DNA of 64,000 nucleotides, from contig NZ_JYMR01000052.1 in the NCBI RefSeq assembly GCF_000938255.1, positions 124,001 to 188,000 on the forward strand. The letters are read 5' to 3'. Every line of letters starts with the position of its first letter. Within the stretch, counting starts at the first letter, position 1. This document shows, piece by piece, positions 27,152 to 36,726 of this stretch. The DNA comes from Bradyrhizobium sp. LTSP849. Lineage in GTDB: Bacteria; Pseudomonadota; Alphaproteobacteria; Rhizobiales; Xanthobacteraceae. The notes under the pieces were generated by a model that saw nothing but the letters and a program-made list of their open reading frames with translations, made no database searches and was not told the origin of the DNA. A program made the translations under genes and the position numbers.

Positions 27152-29125
27152 TCAACTCCCGCCGGTCAGGGAACGTTCCCGCGTTGCGGCTTTCAAAGCT
27201 TTGAGATCAACCCTGGCGGCGATCTTGTCGAGTGTGACGGGAAGACGCTGGCGCCAGTTCGGATGCTCGTCGATCGTGCCGGGAATGTTGGGCTGGTCGA
27301 TCACGCCGAGCAGGTCTTCCAGCGACACCGCCAACAGCCGCGATGGCGTGCGGGACAGGAAGGCGAGCACCGAATAGAGATCGTTGGCGCTGATGCCGTT
27401 CTGGCGCAGGATCTCGTCGAGCAGGCCGAGCGCGTCCCAGCGCGCCTGCTCGTTCTCGCCGGGATCGAGCCCGAGCGAGAGCTTCATCTTGAGATCGCTG
27501 AACGAGCGCCAGCCGGCATAGGTCGACAAATCATGCGTGTTCAGCGTGACCAGCGCGTTCGGCCGGTAATAGTCGATATTGCGGAAATGGCCGGCGTCGT
27601 CGCGCTCGAACATCATGACGAGGTAGGACCAGATGCCGAAATCCTGCATGGTCTCGCGAAAACCTTCCGGCACCGTGCCGAGGTCCTCGCCGATCACGAT
27701 GCATTTGTGGGCCGCGCTCTCCTGCGCCACCGCGCCAAGCAGCGCCTCGAACGGCATCTGCACATAGGCACCATTGTCGGGCTTGAAGCCGCGCGGCACA
27801 AGGTAGAGCCGCTTCAGCCCCAGCACATGATCGAGACGGATCGCCCCGGCATGGCGCATCGATGCGGCCAGCATCTCGGCAAACGGCACGAAGGACTGCG
27901 CCTCGAGCCCACCCGCGTTGAAGCCGGCGAGGCCCCAATCCTGGCCGACGGTGTTAAGCACGTCCGGCGGTGCACCGACCGCGAGATGGCGCGAGATCGC
28001 CAGCTGCTCGTTCCAGGCGTCGAAGCCGTTGGACTGCACACCAACGGCAACGTCGAGATAAAGCCCGACCCGCATGCCGAGCTCGCCGGCCAGCTCCTTG
28101 GCGCCACGCAATTGGCTATCTGCGGTCCATTGCACGAATTCGACGAATTCGACCTCGTGCTTGTCGGGACCATTGCGCAGCTCGGCGCATTTCGCCTCAC
28201 TCGGCTGCTGCCACTCCGGCGGCCATTCCCACCACGGTCCGGTGAATCGATGCCGCAGCACCTCGAAGCAGGCAAAGCGGGACAACAGCGGCGCCCGTTC
28301 GGCCCGGAAGGCATCAAACTGGTTGCGGCGGACACCGCTCGCGCTTTTCACGAAGCTGTCAAAGGCGGCGCGCAAGCCCAGCCATTTCAGCGCCGCCATG
28401 TCCGTATAGGGCACACGATTGCCTTCGCGCAGCCGCGCGGCGGTCGCGGCCGCATCGGGGATGAGGTCTGCCGAAAATTCCGGGATCGCCTCGACGTCGA
28501 TATAGAGTGGGTTGAGAAACAGCCGGCTGTTCGGCGAATACGGGCTGCAATCGCCCGGCTGGTTGTCGAACAGGACATGCAGCGGGTTGAGCCCGACGCC
28601 GTCCGCGCCGAGCCGCTTTGCGAGCCGGACGAGACCGGCAAGATCGGTGAAGTCACCGATGCCCCAATTGCGGTCGGAGCGGACACTGTACAGTTGCACC
28701 GCGAGCAGCCAGCCACGGTCGAAATCGCCCCCGAAGGCACGCTCGGGCGCCACAATCATCGGCACCTCTTCCATCGCGCCGGCAGCATCGGTGAGTGTCA
28801 ACCGGTGGTAACCGAGCGGCAGTCCGGCTGGCCAGGCGATCACCGGTTCGCGCGTCTCGCCTTGCGCGATCACGTTGCCGGTGATTTGGCCGCTGCCGCT
28901 GATTTTCCATTTGAGCGGCACAGCCCCAGTCGTCGCCAATTCGGTGCGCGGTTTCCCCAAGGCGCGCACCACCACGGGCCCGCTGACGAAGCGGTAGACC
29001 CGCTTCTCCGGCAGGGCGTCGAGGATGGATTTGAGGGCCACGGGATCGGTGACCCTCAGCTTTCCGAGGGCATCGACGAATTCGGACTGAACACCCTTGA
29101 TCTGGGCTTGAGCTAAAAGATCCAT
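27152..29125 (-). CDS. malQ: 4-alpha-glucanotransferase (amylomaltase)
   Basis: 657 aa, GH77, with an extra N-terminal domain of about 140 residues as in many proteobacterial MalQ proteins. Catalytic blocks are present: nucleophile Asp in GAIRLDHVLGLKRLYLVP, acid/base Glu in CIVIGEDLGTVPEGF, and stabilising Asp in LNTHDLSTYAGW. It transfers alpha-1,4-glucan segments, releasing glucose and longer chains during glycogen or maltodextrin turnover. It is divergent from the glgE-like/trehalose operon across 205 bp, and the GH15 gene follows it. Confidence 0.93.
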   Translation of the reverse strand: MDLLAQAQIKGVQSEFVDALGKLRVTDPVALKSILDALPEKRVYRFVSGPVVVRALGKPRTELATTGAVPLKWKISGSGQITGNVIAQGETREPVIAWPAGLPLGYHRLTLTDAAGAMEEVPMIVAPERAFGGDFDRGWLLAVQLYSVRSDRNWGIGDFTDLAGLVRLAKRLGADGVGLNPLHVLFDNQPGDCSPYSPNSRLFLNPLYIDVEAIPEFSADLIPDAAATAARLREGNRVPYTDMAALKWLGLRAAFDSFVKSASGVRRNQFDAFRAERAPLLSRFACFEVLRHRFTGPWWEWPPEWQQPSEAKCAELRNGPDKHEVEFVEFVQWTADSQLRGAKELAGELGMRVGLYLDVAVGVQSNGFDAWNEQLAISRHLAVGAPPDVLNTVGQDWGLAGFNAGGLEAQSFVPFAEMLAASMRHAGAIRLDHVLGLKRLYLVPRGFKPDNGAYVQMPFEALLGAVAQESAAHKCIVIGEDLGTVPEGFRETMQDFGIWSYLVMMFERDDAGHFRNIDYYRPNALVTLNTHDLSTYAGWRSFSDLKMKLSLGLDPGENEQARWDALGLLDEILRQNGISANDLYSVLAFLSRTPSRLLAVSLEDLLGVIDQPNIPGTIDEHPNWRQRLPVTLDKIAARVDLKALKAATRERSLTGGS

Positions 29126-29224
29126 TCGGCACGCGGTTTGCAGGCCATTGTCTGGCCGGGGGTATCGATTTTAACGAGATCGCGGAAGACGTTAGTCAGG
29201 GTTAAGTCACAAACCGCGCCTGCC

Positions 29225-29299
29225 GTTCCCAGTGGGAACTAATGACACACAAGCGGCTTTCTATATAGGTACCAAGCGTAGGTTCCCGACAAGGGAAAC
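29225..29299 (+). promoter_or_regulatory. Two GTTCCC-type inverted repeats in the malQ/glgE-like divergent promoter region
   Basis: GTTCCC-AGT-GGGAAC (29225-29239) is a perfect inverted repeat, and GTTCCC-GACAA-GGGAAAC (29282-29299) is a near copy 57 bp downstream. They flank an AT-rich TATATAGG at about 29262-29269 that could be a -10 region for the trehalose operon. The placement suggests an operator pair for an unknown regulator of alpha-glucan genes. Confidence 0.45.
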
Positions 29300-29330
29300 G
29301 GGCCCCTGCTTTCTTGTCAATGGCATCACC

Positions 29331-31277
29331 GTGAACAAGACAATTCAAACTGTCGAGAGTGCCGCTTCAGGCAGCGCTTTCCTGATCGAAGACGTTTATC
29401 CGTCGATCGATGGCGGCCGCTTCGCTGTGAAGCGGATCGCGGGCGAACGGGTCGAGGTCTGGGCCGACGTCTATCGCGACGGCGACGACGTGGTCAGTGC
29501 CGCGCTGATCTGGCGCGGCGAGCAGGAGCGGGAATGGCGGAGCGAGCCGATGATCCATCACGGCAATGACCGCTGGTCCGGTGCCTTCGTGCCGGCCGAG
29601 CCCGGGCAATATGTCTATGCCATTGAAGCCTGGACCGACGAATTTGCCACCTGGCGTCATGGGATGGAGCGGAAGCAGCTCTCCGGCGCCGACGTCAGCC
29701 TCGATGCGATCGAGGGCGCCGGCCTGCTGACCAAGGCGCATGGCGCGCGGCAAGACGCCGCGGATGTCATCGTCAGGCAATGCGAGGACTACCTTCAAAC
29801 CGGCGAGCTCACTCCGCTGCTCGCGACCGAGCTCGGCGAGGCCATGTCCGAGAGCCAGCCGCGGCCTGACCTGACCCGTTCTCTCCTCTTCCCGCTGATC
29901 GTCGACCGCGACAGAGCGCGCTTTGGCGCCTGGTATCAGATGATGCCGCGCAGCCAGAGTACCGTGCCGGGCCAGCACGGCACGCTCCGCGACTGCATCG
30001 CGCGCGTGCCCGATATCGCCGCGATGGGCTTTGACGTGCTCTACTTCACGCCGATCCACCCGATCGGCCGCACCCGCCGCAAGGGCCGCAACAATACAGC
30101 GGTCGCGACCGAAGGCGATCCCGGCTCGCCCTATGCGATCGGCGCCGCCGAGGGCGGCCACGATGCGCTGCATCCCGAGCTCGGCACCATCGAGGATTTC
30201 CGCGCGCTGGTCGCGACCTGTCTCGAATACGGCCTCGAGCTTGCGCTCGATTTTGCCGTGCAGTGCTCGCCGGATCATCCCTGGCTGACGCAGCATCCGG
30301 AATGGTTCAAATGGCGGCCGGATCGTTCGGTGCGGGCGGCGGACGGACCCTATCCGGATATCGCGATCCCCGATTTCGCATCCGTCGACCGGATCGGGCT
30401 GTGGAACGCGTTCCGCGACGCCATGCTGTTCTGGATCGACCATGGCGTAACCATCTTCGCCATCGACAATCACGACACCGCGCCGTTGCCGTTCTGGGAA
30501 TGGCTGATCCAGGACATCCGCCGCCGGCATCCCGAGGTGATCCTGTTCTCCAAAACCTTTGCGCGGCCGAAATTGATGAAGGGTCTCGCAAAGCTCGGCT
30601 TTGCAGAGTCCTTCAGCTATTTCCCGTGGCGGACTGGGAAATGGGAGCTCGAGCAATATCTCGGCGAGCTGACGCGTTATCCGGAGCGCGAGTTCTATCG
30701 GCCGAACCTGTTCGTCAACACGCCGGACCTGCTACCCTATCATCTCCAGAGCGGTGAAGCCTGGGCATTCAAGTCGCGGCTCGCGCTGGCCGCGACGCTG
30801 TCGGGCAATTATGGGGTCTACAGCGGGTTCGAACTGCTCGAGCACGAGGCCGTGCCCGGCCACGAGGAATATCTCGATTCAGAGAAATACCAGATCAAGC
30901 AGCGCGACTGGGACAAGGCAGGCAACATCAAGCCGTACATCACCGAGCTGAACCGCGTCCGCAACGACAATGCGGCACTTCAGCAGACGACGAATTTGCG
31001 CTTCCTCGCCATTGAGGACGGCAAGACCATTGCCTTCGCGAAGGAGGCGACCGACCCAGCCAACACGGTCGTCGCCGTCATCGCCCTCTCGCGCCACGCG
31101 CGCGAGTTCTGGTTGCCGCTCGGCGACCTCACCATCGACGTCGGCGGCGAACGCCGCCACGTCACCGCATTCGAAAATCTCCTCACCGGCGAACAGTCCC
31201 GCATCGAATGGGGCGGGATCAAATTGCGTATCGATCCCGACCGCGATCCGGCGCTCTTGTTCCGCTGCCTGGCGTAA
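29331..31277 (+). CDS. GlgE-like maltosyltransferase homologue lacking key catalytic residues
   Basis: 648 aa and clearly homologous to GlgE (GH13_3): an N-terminal beta-domain (about 15-110), FGAWYQMMPRS, YAIGAAEGGHDALHPELGT, LDFAVQCSPDHPW, and FVNTPDLLPYHLQ with the stabiliser Asp466. But the nucleophile block reads IFAIDNHDTAPLPFWEW, with Ala377 for the GH13-invariant Arg two before Asp379 and changes in the NPHTKP segment; the acid/base position has Lys408 (ILFSKTFARP) where GlgE has Glu in AEAF; and the NPPKKYQDI phosphate-binding loop is missing. It may be inactive or regulatory. I chose the GTG at 29331; starts further upstream, to 29232, are possible. It leads the treS operon by 12 bp. 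Confidence 0.85.
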   Translation: MNKTIQTVESAASGSAFLIEDVYPSIDGGRFAVKRIAGERVEVWADVYRDGDDVVSAALIWRGEQEREWRSEPMIHHGNDRWSGAFVPAEPGQYVYAIEAWTDEFATWRHGMERKQLSGADVSLDAIEGAGLLTKAHGARQDAADVIVRQCEDYLQTGELTPLLATELGEAMSESQPRPDLTRSLLFPLIVDRDRARFGAWYQMMPRSQSTVPGQHGTLRDCIARVPDIAAMGFDVLYFTPIHPIGRTRRKGRNNTAVATEGDPGSPYAIGAAEGGHDALHPELGTIEDFRALVATCLEYGLELALDFAVQCSPDHPWLTQHPEWFKWRPDRSVRAADGPYPDIAIPDFASVDRIGLWNAFRDAMLFWIDHGVTIFAIDNHDTAPLPFWEWLIQDIRRRHPEVILFSKTFARPKLMKGLAKLGFAESFSYFPWRTGKWELEQYLGELTRYPEREFYRPNLFVNTPDLLPYHLQSGEAWAFKSRLALAATLSGNYGVYSGFELLEHEAVPGHEEYLDSEKYQIKQRDWDKAGNIKPYITELNRVRNDNAALQQTTNLRFLAIEDGKTIAFAKEATDPANTVVAVIALSRHAREFWLPLGDLTIDVGGERRHVTAFENLLTGEQSRIEWGGIKLRIDPDRDPALLFRCLA

Positions 31278-31289
31278 AGGCTCAACGCC

Positions 31290-34200
31290 ATGAATGTTTT
31301 ATCTTCCGTTGATACCAAGAAGGCTGAGGCTGCCGAGACCGTGGATGAGCTCTGGTACAAGGACGCCATCATCTACCAGCTCCACGTCAAGGCGTTTGCC
31401 GACAGCAACAATGACGGCATCGGCGATTTCGCGGGGCTGACCGAGAAGCTGTCCTATCTCCAGGACCTCGGCGTCACTGCGCTCTGGCTGCTGCCGTTCT
31501 ATCCCTCGCCCGGCCGCGACGACGGCTACGACATCGGCGATTACGGCTCGATCAATCCCGATTTCGGGACGATGAAGGATTTCAAGCGCTTCATCCAGGA
31601 AGCGCAGAAGCGCGGCTTGCGCGTCATCACCGAGCTCGTCGTCAACCACACATCCGACCAGCACAATTGGTTCAAGCGTGCGCGCCGCAGCCCGGCAGGC
31701 TCGAGCGCCCGCAACTGGTATGTCTGGAGCGACACCGACCAGAAATACCAGGGCACGCGGATCATCTTCACGGACACCGAGAAATCCAACTGGACCTGGG
31801 ATCCGGAGGCCGGCGCGTTCTACTGGCACCGCTTCTTCTCGCACCAGCCGGATCTCAATTTCGACAATCCGCGCGTCGTCAGCGCCCTCATCCAGGTGAT
31901 GAAGCGCTGGCTCGATGCCGGCGTCGACGGCTTCCGGCTGGACGCGATTCCCTATCTCTGTGAGCGCGAAGGCACCTCGAACGAGAACCTGCCGGAGACG
32001 CATGCGATCATCAAGCGCCTGCGCCAGGAGCTCGATGCCTACTCCAAGGGCAAGCTGCTGCTGGCCGAAGCCAATCAATGGCCGGAGGACGTGCAGGAAT
32101 ATTTCGGCCGCGGCGACGAATGCCACATGGCCTACCACTTCCCGCTGATGCCGCGCATCTATATGGCGATCGCGCAGGAAGACCGCTTTCCGATCACCGA
32201 CATCCTGCGCCAGACGCCGGACATTCCGGCGAGCTGCCAATGGGCGCTGTTTTTGCGCAACCATGATGAGCTGACGCTGGAGATGGTGACCGACGTCGAG
32301 CGTGACTATCTCTGGACCACCTACGCCAACGATCCCCGCGCCCGCATCAATGTCGGCATCCGGCGGCGGCTTGCGCCGCTGATGGACAATGACCGGCGCA
32401 AGATCGAGCTGATGAACTCGCTGCTGCTGTCGTTCCCGGGCACGCCGATCATCTATTACGGTGACGAGATCGGCATGGGCGACAACATCTATCTCGGCGA
32501 CCGCAATGGCGTGCGCACGCCGATGCAGTGGAGCCCGGATCGCAACGGCGGCTTCTCGCGCGCCGATCCGGCCCGCCTTTACGCGCCGCCGATCATGGAC
32601 CCCGTCTACGGCTATGAAGCAGTCAATGTCGAGGCGCAGTCGCGCAGCCTGTCCTCGCAGCTCAGCGCCACCAAGCGGCTGATCTCGGTGCGCAAATCGA
32701 CACTCGCGTTCGGCCGCGGCACCATGACGTTCATCCGCCCGGCCAACCGCTCCGTGCTCGCCTATGTCCGGCAGTATCGCGACGAGGTGATCCTCTGCGT
32801 CGCCAATCTTTCGCGTGCGGCGCAAGCAACCCAGCTCGACCTGTCGCCGTGGAAGGACCGCATCCCGCAGGAAATGCTCGGCCGCAGCCGCTTCCCCGCG
32901 ATCGGCGAGCAGCCCTATATGGTCACGCTCGGGCCCTACGGCTTCTACTGGTTCCAGCTCCAGGAGCGCGACAAGTCCGAGCCGGTGACGCCAACCGCGG
33001 TGCCGGAATTCGAGACGCTGGTGGTGCCGGTCAATTCGACCTGGGTCTCGCTCGCCCGCGAACGCGGCATGTTCGAGCGCGACGTGCTGCCGGGATTCTT
33101 GTCGCGCACACGGTGGTATCCGGAGAACAATCCCAAGCACATCCAGCCGACGCTGACCTCGGCGGTGCCGTTCTGCGACATCGGCGACAACCGACCCTGG
33201 ATCGCGTTCTTCGAAGCGGCACAACACGACGTCACCACGCGCTACGTGGTGCCGATGCAGATCGAATGGGTGCGCTTCGACCGCGAGCGCTTCAACCCGA
33301 AGGCGCTCGCCGCCGTGCGCCAGGGCGCCCGGGAGGGTACGCTGCTCGACGTCGCGACCGACCAGATCTTCATCGGCCTGTTCCTGCGCAACCTGTCGCA
33401 GAAACTGGTGGTGGAGGAGAACAATCTGCGGCTGGAGTTCAAGCCGACCAGCCTGTTCTCCGAATACACCATCAAGGAGCCCGAACGCATCCGCGCGATC
33501 GAGCAGTCGAACAGCACCGCGCTGGTCGACAATCAATACGTCGCCAAGATCCATCGCCAGCTCGAAAGCGGCATCAATCCCGAGATCGAGCTCGGCCATT
33601 ATCTCACCGAGGTCGCCCGTTTCGCTCATGCGCCGGCGCTGCTCGGCAGCGTCGAACTGGTGGAAGGCGACAGCCGCAGCGCGCTCGGCGTGCTGCATGC
33701 TTATGTCGAGAACCAGGGCGACGGCTGGGCCGTGACCGCGAGCTATCTCGACCGTCATGTCGACGAGCAGCGGCTGTTGACCGCGAGCGACACGCCGCGC
33801 GAGAATCAGGACCAGGCGCCCTATCTGCACCATCTGGCGCAGACCGGCCGGCGGCTCGCCGAGCTGCATATGGCACTGGCCGTCGCCAAGCCCGCCGATC
33901 TTGCCCCTGAGGCGATCGGCCCGGCTCACGTCAAGCGCTGGATTTCGGAGCTCAAGACACGCACTGAGCGTGTTTTCGAGCGGCTGGCCGCAAGCCGCAG
34001 CAGCCTGCGGGAGGCTGACCGGCCGCTGGTCGACCAGATCGCCGCGGCGCGCGAGACCCTGGCCGGCCGGCTGACCCGGCTATTGCCATCCGACATCGGC
34101 GGGTTGAACATCCGTCATCATGGCGACTTCCGCCTCGGGCAAACTCTGATTGTGAAGGACGACATCTTCATCATCGACTTCGACGGCGATCCGCGCCTGC

Positions 34201-34583
34201 CGCTGGCCGAGAAGCGGCGCAAGGCCCCAGCCGCGCGCGACGTTGCTGGCTTGGTCCGCTCGATCGAGCTGGCGGCAGCCGCGGCGCTCAATCGCGCGCT
34301 CAATGGCACCTCTGACGAGCAGGACCGGCTCACAGCCGCGCTCGGCGAATGGCGCGAGCGCGCCACGGCCACTTTCCTCACCGCCTATCGCGAGGCCATG
34401 ACCGACCGGCGGCTATGGCCCAATGATCCACGATCTGCGGAAGGGCTGTTAAGGTTTTTCCTGCTTGATCAAGCGTTCGACGAAGTAGAGTACGAGCTGT
34501 CCCACCGGCCGGAGGGGCTCAATGCGCCGCTGACCGGGCTGCTTCGCATTCTGTCCAATGCCGAGAGCGAAGCACATGCCTAA
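31290..34583 (+). CDS. treS: Trehalose synthase fused to maltokinase (TreS-Pep2)
   Basis: 1097 aa. Residues about 20-560 are TreS (GH13_16): nucleophile Asp218 in VDGFRLDAIPYL, acid/base Glu260 in LLLAEANQWP, stabiliser Asp326 in FLRNHDELTLEM. From about 600 comes a maltokinase domain with the catalytic IRHHGDFRLGQTL and metal-binding IIDFDGDPRLPLAEKR. It interconverts maltose and trehalose and should phosphorylate maltose to maltose-1-phosphate, the normal GlgE substrate. That is notable because the upstream GlgE homologue looks inactive. The stop overlaps glgB by 8 bp. Confidence 0.95.
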   Translation: MNVLSSVDTKKAEAAETVDELWYKDAIIYQLHVKAFADSNNDGIGDFAGLTEKLSYLQDLGVTALWLLPFYPSPGRDDGYDIGDYGSINPDFGTMKDFKRFIQEAQKRGLRVITELVVNHTSDQHNWFKRARRSPAGSSARNWYVWSDTDQKYQGTRIIFTDTEKSNWTWDPEAGAFYWHRFFSHQPDLNFDNPRVVSALIQVMKRWLDAGVDGFRLDAIPYLCEREGTSNENLPETHAIIKRLRQELDAYSKGKLLLAEANQWPEDVQEYFGRGDECHMAYHFPLMPRIYMAIAQEDRFPITDILRQTPDIPASCQWALFLRNHDELTLEMVTDVERDYLWTTYANDPRARINVGIRRRLAPLMDNDRRKIELMNSLLLSFPGTPIIYYGDEIGMGDNIYLGDRNGVRTPMQWSPDRNGGFSRADPARLYAPPIMDPVYGYEAVNVEAQSRSLSSQLSATKRLISVRKSTLAFGRGTMTFIRPANRSVLAYVRQYRDEVILCVANLSRAAQATQLDLSPWKDRIPQEMLGRSRFPAIGEQPYMVTLGPYGFYWFQLQERDKSEPVTPTAVPEFETLVVPVNSTWVSLARERGMFERDVLPGFLSRTRWYPENNPKHIQPTLTSAVPFCDIGDNRPWIAFFEAAQHDVTTRYVVPMQIEWVRFDRERFNPKALAAVRQGAREGTLLDVATDQIFIGLFLRNLSQKLVVEENNLRLEFKPTSLFSEYTIKEPERIRAIEQSNSTALVDNQYVAKIHRQLESGINPEIELGHYLTEVARFAHAPALLGSVELVEGDSRSALGVLHAYVENQGDGWAVTASYLDRHVDEQRLLTASDTPRENQDQAPYLHHLAQTGRRLAELHMALAVAKPADLAPEAIGPAHVKRWISELKTRTERVFERLAASRSSLREADRPLVDQIAAARETLAGRLTRLLPSDIGGLNIRHHGDFRLGQTLIVKDDIFIIDFDGDPRLPLAEKRRKAPAARDVAGLVRSIELAAAAALNRALNGTSDEQDRLTAALGEWRERATATFLTAYREAMTDRRLWPNDPRSAEGLLRFFLLDQAFDEVEYELSHRPEGLNAPLTGLLRILSNAESEAHA

Positions 34584-36723
34584 ACTGCCTGCCGAAGCCT
34601 ACGCGATCATCGAGGGCCGCCACTCCGACCCCTTCCATTATCTCGGACTGCATCCCGAGGGCGGCAAGAGCGTGGTGCGCGCGTTCCTGCCCGAAGCCGT
34701 CGATGTCGAGGCTGTCGGCGAGCACGGCGAAGTGGCAAGGCTCGATCGCGTCCACGATGCGGGCTTGTTCATAGGCGCGCTGCCCAACGGCTCCAAGCAC
34801 TACCAATTGCGCGCGAAGTTCGGCAACGACGTCGTCGAGTTCGAGGACGCCTACCGCTTTCCACCGATCCTGACCGATTTCGACCTCTATCTGCTCGGCG
34901 AAGGCACCCATCAGCGGCTCTATGACAAGCTCGGCGCGCATCCGATGACGCTCGACGGCGTCGACGGCATCGGCTTCGTGGTGCTGGCGCCGAATGCGCG
35001 GCGCGTCGCCGTGGTCGGCGACTTCAATTTCTGGAACGCGCGGCGCCATGCCATGCGGGTGCGCGGGGCCGGCTATTGGGAATTGTTCATCCCGCACGCC
35101 AAGGCCGGCGACCACTACAAGTTCGACATCGTCGGGCCGCACGGCCATCAGTTGCCGCTGAAATCCGATCCGATGGCATTCGCGGCCGAAGTCCGTCCGA
35201 AGACGGCTTCCATCGTCTTCGACGAGGCGCATCTCGCCCGTCCGCGGCCGGCACTCGACGGCATCAACGCGCTGTCGGCGCCGATGTCGATTTACGAAGT
35301 TCATCTCGGCTCGTGGCGACGCAAGGGCGACAATGAATGGCTGACCTATCGCGAGTTGGCGGAGCAGCTGCCGGCTTATGCGCGCGACATGGGCTTCACC
35401 CATCTCGAATTCTTGCCCGTGAGCGAGCATCCGTTCGACGGCTCGTGGGGCTATCAGCCGACCGGCCTCTATGCGCCGACCAGCCGCTTCGGCGGGCCTG
35501 AGGATTTTGCCGCGCTGGTCGATGCCTGCCACCGCGAAGGCGTCGGCGTGCTGCTCGACTGGGTACCCGGCCACTTCCCTGACGATCCGCACGGGCTCGG
35601 TAGTTTTGACGGCACCTCGCTTTACGAGCACGCCAACCCGCTCCAGGGCCGCCACCTCGACTGGGGCACGCTGATCTACAATTACGGCCGCACCGAAGTG
35701 ACGAACTTTCTGGTGTCCAACGCGCTGTTCTGGCTCGAACGCTACGCCATCGACGGCCTGCGCGTCGATGCGGTCGCTTCCATGCTCTATCTCGACTACA
35801 GCCGCCCACCGGGTGCGTGGATTCCGAACCAGTATGGCGGCCGCGAAAACATCGAGGCGATCGCATTCCTGCGCCGCTTCAACACCGAGCTATTCGCGCG
35901 CTTCCCGCAAGCGACGACGGCGGCAGAGGAATCCACTGCGTGGCCGCAGGTCTCGCGCCCGGTCGAATTCGGCGGACTCGGCTTCGGCTACAAGTGGAAT
36001 ATGGGCTGGATGCACGACACGCTGAATTACATCAGCAAGGATCCGATCCATCGCAAGCATCATCACGGCGACATCCTGTTCGGCCTGCACTACGCCTTCT
36101 CGGAAAACTTCATCCTGCCGCTGTCGCATGACGAGGTCGTGCACGGCAAACGCTCGATCCTCGGCCGGATGCCCGGCGACGAGTGGCAGCGTTTCGCGAA
36201 TTTGCGCGCCTATTACAGCTTCATGTTCGCCCATCCCGGCAAGAAGCTGCTGTTCATGGGCGCCGAGATCGCGCAAAGCCGCGAATGGAATCACGACCAG
36301 TCGCTCGACTGGCACCTGCTCGAACACAAGAACCATTCCGGCATCCAGGCGCTGATCCGCGATCTCAACCGCGTCTATCGCGCGGTGCCGGCGCTGCACC
36401 AGATGGATTGCGACCAGGCCGGTTTCGAATGGCTGATCACGGACGACGCCAACCGCAACGTGTTCGCCTGGATGCGCAAGGGCGTTGACGAGCAGGCGCG
36501 GTGTCTGGTGGTCGTCAATTTCTCACCCAACGTCTATCGCAACTACCGCGTTCGCGTGCCGTTTGCCGGCAAGTGGAAAGAGGTGTTCAATTCGGACTCC
36601 GCCCATTATGGCGGCGCCAATGTCGGGAACATCGGCGAGGTTCATGCCGTTGACGGCAAGGCCGCCGAGCTCCGCCTCACCATCCCGCCGCTCGCCGCGA
36701 TCTTCCTCGTTCCGGAAAGCTGA
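34576..36723 (+). CDS. glgB: 1,4-alpha-glucan branching enzyme
   Basis: 715 aa, standard length. N-terminal CBM48 modules (to about 215; PNARRVAVVGDFNFWN) precede the GH13_9 barrel: GSWGYQPTGLYAPTSRFGG, nucleophile Asp in GLRVDAVASMLYLDYSR, acid/base Glu in TAAEESTAWPQVSRP, and LPLSHDEVVHGK. It adds alpha-1,6 branches to glycogen or to glucan made by the treS/maltokinase route. ATG 34576 (MPKLPAEAY) overlaps treS by 8 bp and gives the conserved N-terminus. Confidence 0.95.
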   Translation: MPKLPAEAYAIIEGRHSDPFHYLGLHPEGGKSVVRAFLPEAVDVEAVGEHGEVARLDRVHDAGLFIGALPNGSKHYQLRAKFGNDVVEFEDAYRFPPILTDFDLYLLGEGTHQRLYDKLGAHPMTLDGVDGIGFVVLAPNARRVAVVGDFNFWNARRHAMRVRGAGYWELFIPHAKAGDHYKFDIVGPHGHQLPLKSDPMAFAAEVRPKTASIVFDEAHLARPRPALDGINALSAPMSIYEVHLGSWRRKGDNEWLTYRELAEQLPAYARDMGFTHLEFLPVSEHPFDGSWGYQPTGLYAPTSRFGGPEDFAALVDACHREGVGVLLDWVPGHFPDDPHGLGSFDGTSLYEHANPLQGRHLDWGTLIYNYGRTEVTNFLVSNALFWLERYAIDGLRVDAVASMLYLDYSRPPGAWIPNQYGGRENIEAIAFLRRFNTELFARFPQATTAAEESTAWPQVSRPVEFGGLGFGYKWNMGWMHDTLNYISKDPIHRKHHHGDILFGLHYAFSENFILPLSHDEVVHGKRSILGRMPGDEWQRFANLRAYYSFMFAHPGKKLLFMGAEIAQSREWNHDQSLDWHLLEHKNHSGIQALIRDLNRVYRAVPALHQMDCDQAGFEWLITDDANRNVFAWMRKGVDEQARCLVVVNFSPNVYRNYRVRVPFAGKWKEVFNSDSAHYGGANVGNIGEVHAVDGKAAELRLTIPPLAAIFLVPES

Positions 36724-36726
36724 CAC

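Noticed and set aside
27169..27180. Perfect palindrome GGGAACGTTCCC
   Set aside because: It lies inside the malQ coding end (ERSL codons); no other sign of an operator, though it shares the GTTCCC hexamer with the upstream repeats.
31299..33929. An 876-codon minus-strand open frame across treS
   Set aside because: Antisense to a conserved fusion enzyme, with biased composition and no recognisable motif.
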